64,000 nt of DNA from an uncultured SAR116 cluster alpha proteobacterium (GCA_902622515.1 CACNQE010000011.1:1-64000), one strand, 5' to 3'; shown: positions 26,714 through 37,098, counted from the first letter of the stretch. Program-made: numbers and translations. Notes: generated by a model not told the origin, from the sequence alone.

Positions 26714-27844
26714 TTAGACTTCATCATCTGTTTCTTTTGACGATCCAGCCACGGTTTGAATTTCTGAGCTTATAACAGAAATATTTTCGTCTTCGGGTAC
26801 TTCTAATTCTGTAATCCTATAGCTTCTTTTTGAAATACGTGAAGTAGAGGTTTGAATTTCTGATATGTCTTTTTGTACTTGTGAAAAATGCCTATTTAAA
26901 TTTTCTACTCTCGCATCCAATCTTGATACATCCTCAATTAATTTAAGCATTTCAGACTGAATTATTGCCGTTTGCTCTCTTAGCCTTGCATCACGCAAAA
27001 CCGCCCTCACTGTATTGAGCGTTGCCATCATTGTAGTAGGTGACACTATCCACACCCTAGCTTTATAGGAGGCATCGATAACGTCTGGCAAATTGGCATG
27101 TAATTCTGCGTATACTGCCTCTGAAGGCAAAAATAAACAGGCTGATTCCGCCGTACTGCCCGCAATAATGTATTTATCTTGAATATCTTTTACATGACCC
27201 CTAACAGAAATAGCAAGCTGTCTCCTGGCAGCTACTTGTTGTTCCTTTGTTTCTGAATTCTGCAAATTATACCACGCATCGAGTGGAAATTTAGAATCTA
27301 TAACAATATCACCTGGTGGGTTTGGCAGCTTTAAAATACAATCAGCCCTTTTTTGATTCGGAAGCGTAACTTGAAAAGCATAGGAATTTGGTGGTAATAC
27401 TGTTTTTACTAAATTTTCTAGCTGCACTTCACCAAAAGCTCCACGCTCAGTTTTATTCGCTAAAATATTATGAAGTTGTGTAACTTGTCCTGTTAATTCA
27501 GTAATCTGGCTGTTCGCCCTATCAATGATAGCTAATCTTTCAGATAATTTTGTGAGATTATCATGAGTGGATTGTGTTTGTTGCTGGAGTGAATTACCTA
27601 GTTGCTGTCGAAAATTTGAGAGCGTTTGTTCCATTCTAGCAGATTGCTCAGAAAGTTGACTTGTAATATTTTGTTGTTGCTGACTTGAAGCCTGCACCAT
27701 GTGTGACAATTGACCTTTCAATTCTGCCATTGAATCAGATTGTATATTAGATGATTTTTTTCTGCTGATTATAAATAACAATGCAATGATAAGGCAGATT
27801 GCTACAATCAATAAAATACCAAAATATAGGTTTGTAGGAAGCAT
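26714..27844 (-). CDS. rmuC: DNA recombination protein RmuC
   Basis: A 376-aa protein with one N-terminal membrane helix (about residues 5-26), a glutamine-rich coiled coil to about residue 130, and the RmuC nuclease-like domain (GAFGEVQLENLVKTVLPPN, IVIDSKFPLDAWYN, VWIVSPTTMMATLNTVRAVL). RmuC limits inversions and is thought to cut DNA near replication forks. It is convergent with recR. The C-terminal tail is acidic and not conserved. Confidence 0.9.
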   Translation of the reverse strand: MLPTNLYFGILLIVAICLIIALLFIISRKKSSNIQSDSMAELKGQLSHMVQASSQQQQNITSQLSEQSARMEQTLSNFRQQLGNSLQQQTQSTHDNLTKLSERLAIIDRANSQITELTGQVTQLHNILANKTERGAFGEVQLENLVKTVLPPNSYAFQVTLPNQKRADCILKLPNPPGDIVIDSKFPLDAWYNLQNSETKEQQVAARRQLAISVRGHVKDIQDKYIIAGSTAESACLFLPSEAVYAELHANLPDVIDASYKARVWIVSPTTMMATLNTVRAVLRDARLREQTAIIQSEMLKLIEDVSRLDARVENLNRHFSQVQKDISEIQTSTSRISKRSYRITELEVPEDENISVISSEIQTVAGSSKETDDEV

Positions 27845-28011
27845 AATTTTTTCTTTTTATTTTGCTCGTAATTTCAGCTCGCTTGACCTTTATTCTGCCA
27901 GTAGCTATTTAATTTTAACAACTCCGTGAAATAATAAAAACAATTTATGTATAAAATTCCAAAAACCTTAACACAAGCATGATTACGAGCTAACTAAAAT
28001 TAGAAAATATA

Positions 28012-28521
28012 ATGGCTATTAAACCAATTCAGTTTGTTCCAGACCCTGTGCTCCGCAAAAGTGCGTTGCCTGTTGAAAACATCACAGCTAAAACTCTTCA
28101 ACTGCTAGATGATATGGCGGAAACAATGTATGACGCGCCTGGAATTGGGCTTGCAGGGCCTCAAATTGGTGAGTTGAAGCGATTGATTGTAATGGATTGT
28201 AGCCGGGATGATGAAAAAAGAGAACTATGGCAAATGATAAACCCAGAGGTTATTGAATTATCAGAAGATAATTCAACTCTTGAAGAAGGCTGTTTGTCTA
28301 TTCCAGGTCATACAGCAGACGTTTCAAGACCAGATTGGATTAAGTTACGTTTCACTAATATAAAAGGTAAAGAACAGCAAATTAAAGCTGAGGGTTTACT
28401 TGCTGCTTGTATACAACATGAAATTGACCATCTTAATGGTATATTGTTTATTGATCATATATCAAAATTAAAAAGAGATATGATTTGGCGAAAAGTGCTA
28501 AAGGAGGCACGCCAGACTTAG
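28012..28521 (+). CDS. def: Peptide deformylase
   Basis: A 169-aa metalloenzyme that removes the formyl group from new proteins. All three motifs are present: GIGLAGPQIG, EGCLSIPG (metal cysteine) and QHEIDHLNG (two metal histidines and the catalytic glutamate). It is followed by fmt, the enzyme that adds the formyl group, and truA on the same strand. Confidence 0.95.
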   Translation: MAIKPIQFVPDPVLRKSALPVENITAKTLQLLDDMAETMYDAPGIGLAGPQIGELKRLIVMDCSRDDEKRELWQMINPEVIELSEDNSTLEEGCLSIPGHTADVSRPDWIKLRFTNIKGKEQQIKAEGLLAACIQHEIDHLNGILFIDHISKLKRDMIWRKVLKEARQT

Positions 28522-28547
28522 TTTTTTGATTTTATTTGGTGAACCTC

Positions 28548-29498
28548 ATGCGTATAATATTTATGGGAAGTCCTATATTTGCAGTCAAAAGCCTTGACGC
28601 CCTTCATCGACATCATGAAGTCCTCTCTGTTTATACTCAGCCACCACGCCCTTCAGGTCGTGGAATGCAGGTAAGACCAACGGCAGTTGCTGAATATGCC
28701 AAAATCAATAACATTACCTGTTATGTGCCCGCGTCACTTAAATTAGAGAATGAGATAAGCAGGCTAAATCAAGCTAAACCTGATTTAATAATCGTAGTCG
28801 CTTATGGACTAATTCTATCAAAAGCCGTTTTGGATATTCCTCGTTTTGGATGTATTAACGGGCACGCTTCACTACTACCACGATGGAGAGGTGCAGCACC
28901 AATTCAACGTGCCCTTGAAGCTGGAGATAAACAATCTGGAGTAACTAGTATGCAAATGCAGACAGGTCTTGATACAGGCCCTATGCTACATCAAATTTCA
29001 ACAAAGATAAACCACTTTGATACTTTTCAAACATTACATGACAGGCTGGCAATCTTGACTGCGGAGAGCTTAATTCACACAATTCAACTAATCGAAAAAA
29101 ATAATGTAAATCCGATTATCCAGCATGAATCTGGAGTTCGCTATGCAAATAAGATTTCTAAATCAGAAGCTGAGCTAGACCTTACACAACCTGCACAGTT
29201 AATAAGTAATAAAATTAGAGCTTTTAGTCCAATTCCTGGATGTTGGTTACGTCTAAGAAATGGAAATAGGGTAAAAATTCTTAAAGCAAACATTAAAGAA
29301 GGTGGATCAGAGCTTCCTCTCGGAACTGCCGTTATATTAGATGGGCGAAAGAAATTTGGAATTGCTATGTCAGATAAAAAAGTTCTATTTCTTGATGAAT
29401 TGCAACCTGCTGGTAAAAAGCCAATGAATTGCGCCGATTTTTTAAATGGGTATACGATTGAGAGTGGAGAAATTATTTGGGAATATGGTAACAGTTAA
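28548..29498 (+). CDS. fmt: Methionyl-tRNA formyltransferase
   Basis: A 316-aa enzyme that formylates Met-tRNA for initiation. The formyl-transferase motif is HASLLPRWRGAAPIQRA, with the upstream GSPIFAVKSLDAL and SGVTSMQMQTGLDTGP segments and a C-terminal domain (FSPIPGCWLRLRNG). I chose ATG 28548 (MRIIFMGSP), where family members begin; the same frame opens earlier at TTG 28536 and GTG 28539. It follows def and overlaps none of its neighbours. Confidence 0.93.
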   Translation: MRIIFMGSPIFAVKSLDALHRHHEVLSVYTQPPRPSGRGMQVRPTAVAEYAKINNITCYVPASLKLENEISRLNQAKPDLIIVVAYGLILSKAVLDIPRFGCINGHASLLPRWRGAAPIQRALEAGDKQSGVTSMQMQTGLDTGPMLHQISTKINHFDTFQTLHDRLAILTAESLIHTIQLIEKNNVNPIIQHESGVRYANKISKSEAELDLTQPAQLISNKIRAFSPIPGCWLRLRNGNRVKILKANIKEGGSELPLGTAVILDGRKKFGIAMSDKKVLFLDELQPAGKKPMNCADFLNGYTIESGEIIWEYGNS

Positions 29499-29499
29499 A

Positions 29500-30264
29500 A
29501 TGAACCGTATGCTATTAAGAATTGAATATGATGGAACCCCTTTTGTTGGCTGGCAAACTCAGGAAAATGGTATTTCTATCCAGAAAGAACTAGAGGTTGC
29601 TGCTCAAAAACTTATTGGAGAACCAATTCATATTCAAGGGGCTGGAAGAACCGACTCTGGTGTACACGCAGTAGGACAAGCTGCCCATTTAGATGTTCCA
29701 TTAAACTATTCAACTCACTCTGTTATGATGGGACTAAACAGCTATCTTAAAGGGCTACCTATTTCCGTTTTATCTGCAACTAAAGTGGGTGGTGAATTCA
29801 GCGCACGTTTTGATGCCATCGAAAGACATTATCTTTATAGGATCTTAATTAGAAGAGCCCCTCCTAGTCTTAACGCATTTCGCGTTTGGCACTTAAAAAA
29901 TGAGTTAGATTATGAAGCAATGAATATTGCGGCACAATACCTTGTTGGCAAACATGATTTTACTAGTTTCAGAGCATCTCAATGTCAGGCACTCTCACCC
30001 ATTAGAACAATGAAGACTCTTAAAATAAATAAGGTTGATGATGAAATACACGTTATAGCGATTGCAAAGTCCTTCCTTCATAATCAAATTCGAAATATCA
30101 CCGGAACTCTAGTTGAGATTGGAAAGAGGAAATGGATGCCAGAGAAACTAAAAGATATACTTCAAGCAAAAAATAGGCAGGCAGCAGGCCCCAGCGCGCC
30201 TCCTCACGGCTTATATTTAAAAGATGTTATTTATCCAGAGAGTTCTTTTATTAAGGAAAATTAA
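29500..30264 (+). CDS. truA: tRNA pseudouridine synthase A
   Basis: A 254-aa enzyme that makes pseudouridine at tRNA positions 38-40. LRIEYDGTPFVGWQTQ, the catalytic aspartate in GAGRTDSGVHAVGQ and SFLHNQIRNITGTL are clear. The ATG at 29500 follows the fmt stop by one base; an earlier in-frame ATG (29485) inside fmt would add five residues. Its end overlaps the convergent membrane-protein gene by four bases. Confidence 0.93.
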   Translation: MNRMLLRIEYDGTPFVGWQTQENGISIQKELEVAAQKLIGEPIHIQGAGRTDSGVHAVGQAAHLDVPLNYSTHSVMMGLNSYLKGLPISVLSATKVGGEFSARFDAIERHYLYRILIRRAPPSLNAFRVWHLKNELDYEAMNIAAQYLVGKHDFTSFRASQCQALSPIRTMKTLKINKVDDEIHVIAIAKSFLHNQIRNITGTLVEIGKRKWMPEKLKDILQAKNRQAAGPSAPPHGLYLKDVIYPESSFIKEN

Positions 30265-30809
30265 CCTATTGAAAAACTTATTCCAGCTGTTATTCCTAAA
30301 ATAGTCTCTATAAGAAATTTACCTGCAAGAAACCCAAATGCAACCAAGCGGCTTACATTTAATTGTTGCCGAGCAATTCTAATTAACCAATATAAAACCC
30401 AGATTAAGGCAGGGATTGAAAAAATACTGAATGCGCTTACACCTGTAACAACTGAAAAAAGTGTTATAACTGCAAAAAATATCATTTGCATTGTGCTGAG
30501 CCACAAATAAGGGACCATGAACTTTAGGTACAAATTGCTCTTACTTATGCGTAATAAAAAATAATAAACCAGAATTACAAATAAAAGCAACGATACTAGG
30601 GCCGTCGATAGGAATAAAGGGAAAAAATTCCAACCAATTGTCTGCATAGGAATAATCGATACGAGTCCAGAAATGATCCAGCTCACAAATATAGCCTGCC
30701 ATAGTCCATTTTCTGATATATCAAAAGAAGCTTCTGGAGATTGTTTGCCAAGCATCATTTTAAAAGTAGCTTGAAGATACTTAACAACTGTAAAAGGACT
30801 AATATTCAT
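30261..30809 (-). CDS. Multi-pass membrane protein of unknown function
   Basis: From the ATG at 30809 this is 182 aa with about five hydrophobic segments, starting MNISPFTVVKYLQATFKM. Its start overlaps the end of dapE by 11 bases, so it is probably translated with dapE. Two more in-frame start codons lie further upstream inside dapE (30842, 30818). Neighbouring positions next to dapE and truA are common for such genes in alphaproteobacteria. A Yip1-like fold is possible, but I cannot confirm any family. Confidence 0.7.
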   Translation of the reverse strand: MNISPFTVVKYLQATFKMMLGKQSPEASFDISENGLWQAIFVSWIISGLVSIIPMQTIGWNFFPLFLSTALVSLLLFVILVYYFLLRISKSNLYLKFMVPYLWLSTMQMIFFAVITLFSVVTGVSAFSIFSIPALIWVLYWLIRIARQQLNVSRLVAFGFLAGKFLIETILGITAGISFSIG

Positions 30810-31965
30810 TATGTGCATCAAACCTATGTAGTATATCTTCATATATGTTGGTTAAGACATCAATATCTTTTATAGATACATTTTCGTCAATTTGATGCAT
30901 TGTTTTTCCAACCAAACCAAATTCTGCGACAGGACAAAGTTTGGTTATAAATCGTGCATCAGAAGTGCCTCCAATCGTAGAAAGTTCCGGCACTCGTCTC
31001 GTTAGCTTTTTTATTGACTGACTCAAAAGTTCTGTTAGCTCACCTTCTTGGGTAACAAAGGGGTCTGCATTTGATTTCCACTCTATCTCCAATTGAACAC
31101 TATATTCACTTGCTGCTTTAATGAAATGCTGTTCCAACTGGGCTATAAGAGTTTCCTTTGAATGTTCCGTATTAAACCTGATATTGAACATCGCTGCCGC
31201 GCTTAATGGAATTACATTCGTAACATTTGATGAAGTAGATAAGCCTGTAACCTCTGCGGTTGTAGGTCCAAAATAACTGTTTCCTGTATCCAATTTTTTA
31301 CTTGAAACGACCGATAACATTTTTATTAAGGCTGATGTTGGGTTTCGAGCTAAATGGGGATAAGCAACATGCCCCTGTTTACCTTTAACAATCAAACTGC
31401 CGGATAAGGAGCCACGCCTACCATTTCTAATATTATCGCCTATTTCCAGTTGGCTAGTTGGTTCAGCAACAATACACATATCTGGAAGAATATTTTTTTT
31501 CTTCATCCATTCTACAATTTTAGCGGTCCCATTAATAGCGTCTGCTTCTTCATCACCTGTAATAATAAGGCTAATTTTTGTATTTGATCTTGAAGTTTGC
31601 TGCCACTTTTTTATGGCTGAAACGAACGCAGCAATACCAGTTTTCATATCTGATGCGCCACGACCGTATAGTGTTCCATCCTTAATTTCTGCATCAAAAG
31701 GAGAAAACTTCCAATCTGTAACACTTCCGATTGGTACAACATCAACATGCCCAGCGAATGCAAAATGGGATGGCCCATTTCCAAATTCTGCATACAAGTT
31801 TTCAATTCTCTCTAATCCCTCACCAAATGAAAGTCTTGTGCATTGAAAATCCATCTGCTTTAGCTCTTTTTCTAATAAATCCAGGGCCCCCGCCTGCTTA
31901 GGAGTAACAGAGGGACACCGTATTAGTTTTTGAGCTAATTGCACCGCATAAGAAAATTCACTCAT
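30799..31965 (-). CDS. dapE: Succinyl-diaminopimelate desuccinylase
   Basis: A 388-aa M20-family metallohydrolase of lysine and peptidoglycan synthesis. GHVDVVPIG with the first metal histidine, YGRGASDMKTGIAAF, ITGDEEADA with the catalytic glutamate, and the end motif GKTMHQIDENVSI all follow the DapE pattern. It lies seven bases after dapD on the same strand, the usual dapD-dapE operon of alphaproteobacteria. Confidence 0.94.
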   Translation of the reverse strand: MSEFSYAVQLAQKLIRCPSVTPKQAGALDLLEKELKQMDFQCTRLSFGEGLERIENLYAEFGNGPSHFAFAGHVDVVPIGSVTDWKFSPFDAEIKDGTLYGRGASDMKTGIAAFVSAIKKWQQTSRSNTKISLIITGDEEADAINGTAKIVEWMKKKNILPDMCIVAEPTSQLEIGDNIRNGRRGSLSGSLIVKGKQGHVAYPHLARNPTSALIKMLSVVSSKKLDTGNSYFGPTTAEVTGLSTSSNVTNVIPLSAAAMFNIRFNTEHSKETLIAQLEQHFIKAASEYSVQLEIEWKSNADPFVTQEGELTELLSQSIKKLTRRVPELSTIGGTSDARFITKLCPVAEFGLVGKTMHQIDENVSIKDIDVLTNIYEDILHRFDAHNEY

Positions 31966-31972
31966 TTAATTC

Positions 31973-32833
31973 TTAATCCCTAAGCAAATCATTAAGTGAT
32001 GTTTTAGACCTGGTTTTCTCGTCGACCCGTTTAATTATAACAGCGCATGATAAAGAAGGCCCAGGACTCCCGTCTGGTAAATTTGGACCAGGAAGGCTCC
32101 CAGGTACAACTACCGAATAGGAGGGCACTCGGCCAATAAAAATCTCACCTGTTGCCCTATCAATTATTTTTGTAGATTGACCAATAAAAACACCCATAGA
32201 AATCACAGAGCCTTGTTCTATCACCACACCCTCAACAATCTCAGAGCGTGCGCCAATAAAACAATCATCTTCAATTATTACGGGGCCTGCTTGTAAAGGC
32301 TCTAATACACCTCCGATACCTGCTCCACCGGATAAATGCACATTTTTCCCTATTTGAGCACAAGAACCGACTGTAGCCCATGTGTCAACCATCACACCGC
32401 TGTCAACATATGCTCCAAGATTTACAAAGCTTGGCATCAATATCACAGAAGGTGCGATGTAGGCTGAATGCCTAACATAGCATCCAGGCACTGCTCTAAA
32501 TCCAGCCTTTGAAAATGTTTCAGCATCCCAACCTGCAAATTTAGAGGGAACTTTATCCCACCAAGCTGAAACCCCCTGCTCATTATGGTCAGCACCACTG
32601 ATAATAACTTGCATTGGATTTAATCGAAAAGATAATAATACGGCTTTTTTTAACCATTGATTTACCTTCCATTCATGGTTACCTGTTGTCTCTGCAACCC
32701 TCACTTGTCCTTTATCAAGCAATCTTAGAGCCTCCTCTACAGCATCTCTTACCTCGCCAATAGTGTCCTGCGTAATTGAATCCCGTACATCAAAAGCGTC
32801 ATTAATAGTATTAGTTAGTGTTGAGTATGTCAT
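31973..32833 (-). CDS. dapD: 2,3,4,5-tetrahydropyridine-2,6-dicarboxylate N-succinyltransferase
   Basis: A 286-aa trimeric left-handed beta-helix acyltransferase that succinylates tetrahydrodipicolinate. The hexapeptide-repeat region runs from [20 protein letters not shown] to [16 protein letters not shown], and [13 protein letters not shown] precedes it. Length agrees with the family. It is the first of the two dap genes and follows the HAD nucleotidase after 36 bases. Confidence 0.94.
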   Translation of the reverse strand: MTYSTLTNTINDAFDVRDSITQDTIGEVRDAVEEALRLLDKGQVRVAETTGNHEWKVNQWLKKAVLLSFRLNPMQVIISGADHNEQGVSAWWDKVPSKFAGWDAETFSKAGFRAVPGCYVRHSAYIAPSVILMPSFVNLGAYVDSGVMVDTWATVGSCAQIGKNVHLSGGAGIGGVLEPLQAGPVIIEDDCFIGARSEIVEGVVIEQGSVISMGVFIGQSTKIIDRATGEIFIGRVPSYSVVVPGSLPGPNLPDGSPGPSLSCAVIIKRVDEKTRSKTSLNDLLRD

Positions 32834-32869
32834 ATAAGTTCTCCGTCAAATCTTCATTGGTAACTTAGA

Positions 32870-33598
32870 CTAGTTGGTAAGCCCTTGTTTTACGCCTGAT
32901 AAAAATTGCTTAAGGTCCTTAGCTATGAAGTGCACATAAGGTTCTGTTGCACCTTTTTTTGCCCAGCTATGGTCAGCCATCAACCACACTGTTTTCATGC
33001 CAAGTTCAGCTGCTGGTTGAAGGTTACGAGCCATATCCTCTATCATCACTGCCTTTTTTGGATCTACTTTGCTTTTTATCAAGAAATCTTGATATGGCCG
33101 CATAGCCGGTTTTGGTAAATGGTTTGATGCAAATATATCAAAAATCAGTTCAAAATGATGTTCAATTCCAAAAGCCTCTAATATCCGCCTTGCGTGCAAT
33201 ACAGTTCCATTAGTATAAATATATTTTTTACCTGGCAAAGCACGTATTCCTAAATCAAGCTCTTCATCATAAGAAAGATCAGACAAGTCAATATCATGGA
33301 CGTAAGATAGAAAATCTTCTGGATCGACTGCATATTCAGAAGAGAGCCCGTTAATAGTTGTGCCGTATTCTAAGAAAAGACGATTCTTTAGTTCCTCAGC
33401 TTTTTTTCTGTCTAGATTAAAGTTCTTCTCAATCCATTCAATCATGCGACTAGCTACTCTTGGGAACAAACTCTGATGTGCTGGATAAATTGTATTATCT
33501 AAATCAAAAACCCATGCAGAAATCTTAGATACATCAAGTTTCCCAGGGTCTTTTTCTTTTAACATCAAGTCAGTGATTTCAGTCATGACATTTTCCAT
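32870..33598 (-). CDS. HAD-superfamily pyrimidine 5'-nucleotidase
   Basis: A 242-aa HAD hydrolase. Motif I is WVFDLDNTIYPAH, motif II YIYTNGTV, and the lysine and acid motifs follow in KVDPKKAVMIEDMARN. The IDLSDLSYDEELD and MKTVWL segments match the pyrimidine 5'-nucleotidase group that sits beside dapD in many alphaproteobacteria. Two close starts are possible (33598 and 33586). Confidence 0.88.
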   Translation of the reverse strand: MENVMTEITDLMLKEKDPGKLDVSKISAWVFDLDNTIYPAHQSLFPRVASRMIEWIEKNFNLDRKKAEELKNRLFLEYGTTINGLSSEYAVDPEDFLSYVHDIDLSDLSYDEELDLGIRALPGKKYIYTNGTVLHARRILEAFGIEHHFELIFDIFASNHLPKPAMRPYQDFLIKSKVDPKKAVMIEDMARNLQPAAELGMKTVWLMADHSWAKKGATEPYVHFIAKDLKQFLSGVKQGLTN

Positions 33599-33653
33599 TT
33601 TTAACTTGGTTCAATTAGGGCTAATCGGATATTCAATATAAATTTAACTAGAA

Positions 33654-34562
33654 TTACTCGTCTGCATGAATTAATGTACCAATTCCGTGTTCAGTGAATA
33701 ATTCTACCAAAACCGCGTGTTTTTTTCTTCCATCTAGAATAACAGCAGCGCCTGCTCCAGCCTGTACAGCTTGAATACATGTCTCAACTTTTGGAATCAT
33801 GCCTCCCTTTATCACTCCATTCAGAATTAGCTTTCTTGCCTGTCCAATAGACAGCCGAGGAATTAGTTTACCAGTATCATCCAGAACACCGTCCACATCT
33901 GTCAGCATTAAAAGCCTTGAAGCATTTAATGCACTCGCAATAGACCCGGCGGCAGTATCTGCATTAATATTATATGTCTTGCCATCTGCTCCAAGACCGA
34001 GCGGTGCAACGACAGGGATCATATTTACCCCCAATAGGGCATCGAGTACTTGTTTATCTACTTTATCGGGTATACCCACATATCCAAGGTCTACGAGATT
34101 TTCGATAGCGCTATCTGTATCTTTAGTTCTATGGTTAAGTTTTTTAGCAATAATTAGATTCCCATCTTTACCTGAAATGCCCACTGACATGCCGCCAGCT
34201 GCAGAAATAGAGGCAACAAGAGATTTATTTATAGCACCAGCTAACACCATTTCCACTATCGAGATAGTTTGCTGATCTGTTACACGCAGACCATCAATAA
34301 AATTAGATTCCATTTCCAATCTTGCAAGCATTGAGCCTATTTGTGGTCCACCCCCATGTACCACAACAGGCTTAGCACCTACTTGTTGAAGTAATACAAT
34401 ATCGCTTGCAAAGGCCTCAATGGAAGCCTGTTCGCCCATTGCGTGCCCCCCAAATTTTATAACTACAGAAAGACCAGAATATTGCTTCATATATGGTAGT
34501 GACTCAATTAGAGTTGCTACCTTTTCAAGCCACATATCCGATTTAGAGCTATTCGACTGCAT
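33654..34562 (-). CDS. argB: Acetylglutamate kinase
   Basis: A 302-aa amino acid kinase for arginine synthesis. VVIKFGGHAMG binds the phosphate, VVVHGGGPQIGSML follows, and IPVVAPLGLGADGKTYNINADT and RLLMLTDVDGVLD are standard. The C-terminal AGAGAAVILDGRKKHAVLVELFTEHGIGTLI fits regulated ArgB proteins (given here as GAGAAVILDGRKKHAVL and ELFTEHGIG). It lies upstream of the dap genes and after engB on the same strand. Confidence 0.94.
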   Translation of the reverse strand: MQSNSSKSDMWLEKVATLIESLPYMKQYSGLSVVIKFGGHAMGEQASIEAFASDIVLLQQVGAKPVVVHGGGPQIGSMLARLEMESNFIDGLRVTDQQTISIVEMVLAGAINKSLVASISAAGGMSVGISGKDGNLIIAKKLNHRTKDTDSAIENLVDLGYVGIPDKVDKQVLDALLGVNMIPVVAPLGLGADGKTYNINADTAAGSIASALNASRLLMLTDVDGVLDDTGKLIPRLSIGQARKLILNGVIKGGMIPKVETCIQAVQAGAGAAVILDGRKKHAVLVELFTEHGIGTLIHADE

Positions 34563-34675
34563 TAATTTATTTTCCGTTTTATTTGATTTCTGACTTCTTA
34601 AACTATGTGCCCTATTTTGTTTTTCTAATCTAGCATTGTTTTTCGGTATTTATTTAAACAGTAGCATGTTTTTTT

Positions 34676-35338
34676 TTAATGAGTTAAGGCGAGCCCCGCA
34701 ATATGCGCTCTAAGCTCTGTTATGCCAATATCTTTTTCAGAAGAAGTTACCCAAATTTTTGGGAAGGCAGCAACCTGTTTAGCAGTTTTTTGCTCCGTAT
34801 TCTTAAGTAACTTATTCATCTCTGGCATTTTGAGTTTATCTGCCTTAGTTATTACAACTGCAAAACTAACTGCCGTCTTATTTAAAAGAGCCATGACATC
34901 CTCATCTGCTGTACCTATTCCACGCCGTGAATCTATGAGAAGGAAAACACGTTGCAAAGATTGCCTGCCAGAGAGAAACTGACGCGTAAGTTTTGTCCAT
35001 GCTTTTATATCAGCTTTCGGAGCAGATGCGTACCCATATCCTGGAAGATCAACTAGATCTATTCTATCAGCGAGGTTAAAAAAAATGAGTTGTCTTGTTC
35101 TACCGGGTGTCTGACTAGTTCTTGCTAGCATTCTACGGCCCGTTAGCGCATTCACAAGTGATGATTTACCAACGTTTGATCGTCCCGCAAACGCGATCTC
35201 AGGTCGTGTCATTTCAGGTAATGCCCGCAAATTGTTCGCTGCAGCAACAAATTGACACGGCCTTGCAAAAAGCAGTCTGCCCGCCTCTAAATCATCCTGT
35301 TCCACCGTCTCCTCCGATAGTTTAAGCTTTCTTTTCAC
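34676..35338 (-). CDS. engB: Ribosome biogenesis GTP-binding protein YsxC/EngB
   Basis: A GTPase needed for 50S assembly. From a GTG at 35338 it is 220 aa, with the P-loop FAGRSNVGKSSLVN, switch TPGRTRQ, DLPGYGYA and the specificity motif ITKADKL. No ATG lies before the conserved part; a TTG at 35371 would extend 11 codons into the yidC coding region. The GTG start overlaps yidC by 17 bases, which is usual for this pair. Confidence 0.9.
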   Translation of the reverse strand: MKRKLKLSEETVEQDDLEAGRLLFARPCQFVAAANNLRALPEMTRPEIAFAGRSNVGKSSLVNALTGRRMLARTSQTPGRTRQLIFFNLADRIDLVDLPGYGYASAPKADIKAWTKLTRQFLSGRQSLQRVFLLIDSRRGIGTADEDVMALLNKTAVSFAVVITKADKLKMPEMNKLLKNTEQKTAKQVAAFPKIWVTSSEKDIGITELRAHIAGLALTH

Positions 35339-37046
35339 CCATACTGCGCATAATCCACCACTGTTGCACAATTGACAGTAGGTTATTCCAAGTCCAATAA
35401 ATCACTAAACCAGCTGGAAACGTTGCTAATAGAAAAGTAAAAAATATTGGCATGTATTGGAAAATCTTTGCTTGAATAGGGTCTGGAGGGGGTGGGTTCA
35501 ATCGCATTTGTAGATGCATTGTAATTCCCATCATAACTGGCCAAAGCCCAATTGACAAAAAGGCCGGAAGAAAATCAACAGAGTAAGGTAATAATCCAAA
35601 TAAATTAAATATTGATGTCGGATCAATAGCCGATAAATCTAAAATCCAACCATAGAATGGTGCATGTCTCATTTCTATGGAAACGTAAAGTACTTTATAA
35701 AGTGCAAAAAAAACAGGTATCTGTAATAAAATTGGAAGGCAACCCGCAGCAGGATTCACTTTTTCCTTTTTATATAATGCCATCATCTCTTGATTCATTT
35801 TAGCTCTATCATCGCCTGCATTCTCACGAAGCACTTGAATTTTTGGAGCTAATTCCCGCATCTTCCCCATAGACCGGTACGATTTGTTCGCAAGTGGAAA
35901 CAGCACTAACCTGACAATAATTGTAAATGCAATAATAGCTAAACCAAAATTTCCTAGTAAACTATTTAAATAGGTTATGGCATAAAAGAATGGTTTCGTC
36001 AGAAAATAGAACCACCCAAAATCAATAGCTAAATCAAAATGAGTAACACCAAGTTCCTCCTCATATTTATCAAGCAAGTCAACGTTTTTTGCTCCTGCAA
36101 ATAAATATCCAGACCATTGTACCTCACCTCCTGGTGGAACAGTTACAGCACTCCCTAAAAAATCAGCTTGATATCTATCCTCACCTCCAGATAAAGCACG
36201 CATACTAAAATTAACTTTTTCAGATTGCTCAGGCATTATGGCTGCAAGCCAATATTTGTCTGTAATGCCCGCCCAACCACCTGGTTCTTCAGAGTTGTGA
36301 TTGAATCCTTCTTGATTGTCATCTTGTAAATCAGAATAAGTCCACTCTTTAAGGGTTTTATCAAATACACCCAATAGACCTTCATGTAAGATCCACATTC
36401 CTTGCGTTGAAGGAGTGCCGATGCGCCTTACTAACCCATAGGGATTTAAGGAAATAGATTTGTTCAAACTTGATCTAATTGTATCTTTAATTTTAATAAG
36501 GTAATCATCATTTATAGAAATGGTGCGTAAAAAAATAAGACCGTTCCTATTATCCCAGCTCAACTGAACAGGTGTTTGCGGTGTTAAATCAGAACTCAAC
36601 ACCTTCCATATTGTTTTCCCAGAAGGCATAGGTTGACCATCGGCTTGACTGACCCACCCAAATTCCGAAAAATATGGATTAGCTGATGATACTGGTTCGA
36701 AAAGCTTTACGCTTTCTGAATCTTCAGAAAGTGAAATACGATAATTCTTAAGTATCAAATCATCAATTCTAGCCCCTCTGCTTGTAATAGAACCTTCTAA
36801 CAATGGTGCTGAAATTGTTATCCTAGGGACATCTTCAAGAGGCCGCTCAGGCTTTTCTATCTGAAGTTGTCCTCCATTATTTTCTTGGGCTAAACGCGGA
36901 GTTCCATCAGAGTCTAAATCTTTCGAGAGAGTTTGCGATTGCTGCTCTGCTTGCCTTTGAGGCTCAACAAAAAAACTTTGCCATAAGACAAGTATCGCCA
37001 TTGAGACGGCCATAGCTAATATTAAATTTCGATTTTCTGGGCTCAT
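35322..37046 (-). CDS. yidC: Membrane protein insertase YidC
   Basis: A 574-aa insertase with the alphaproteobacterial layout: an N-terminal helix (residues 7-23), a large periplasmic domain (about 75-355) and five C-terminal helices, including LLGNFGLAIIAFTIIVRLVLFP and the conserved arginine. MMALYKKEKVNPAAGCLPILLQIPVF is the cytoplasmic loop motif (PAAGCLPILLQIPVF). It helps insert and fold inner-membrane proteins with SecYEG. It is followed by engB and preceded by yidD, rnpA and rpmH. Confidence 0.95.
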   Translation of the reverse strand: MSPENRNLILAMAVSMAILVLWQSFFVEPQRQAEQQSQTLSKDLDSDGTPRLAQENNGGQLQIEKPERPLEDVPRITISAPLLEGSITSRGARIDDLILKNYRISLSEDSESVKLFEPVSSANPYFSEFGWVSQADGQPMPSGKTIWKVLSSDLTPQTPVQLSWDNRNGLIFLRTISINDDYLIKIKDTIRSSLNKSISLNPYGLVRRIGTPSTQGMWILHEGLLGVFDKTLKEWTYSDLQDDNQEGFNHNSEEPGGWAGITDKYWLAAIMPEQSEKVNFSMRALSGGEDRYQADFLGSAVTVPPGGEVQWSGYLFAGAKNVDLLDKYEEELGVTHFDLAIDFGWFYFLTKPFFYAITYLNSLLGNFGLAIIAFTIIVRLVLFPLANKSYRSMGKMRELAPKIQVLRENAGDDRAKMNQEMMALYKKEKVNPAAGCLPILLQIPVFFALYKVLYVSIEMRHAPFYGWILDLSAIDPTSIFNLFGLLPYSVDFLPAFLSIGLWPVMMGITMHLQMRLNPPPPDPIQAKIFQYMPIFFTFLLATFPAGLVIYWTWNNLLSIVQQWWIMRSMGEKKA

Positions 37047-37098
37047 TATTTATTCCTGTCAAAACCAATCAAACGGACTTAAACTATTTTTCATTTTT

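Noticed and set aside
33799-34275. A 158-aa plus-strand ORF
   Set aside because: It is antisense to argB and looks like a shadow of it, serine- and proline-rich with no domain.
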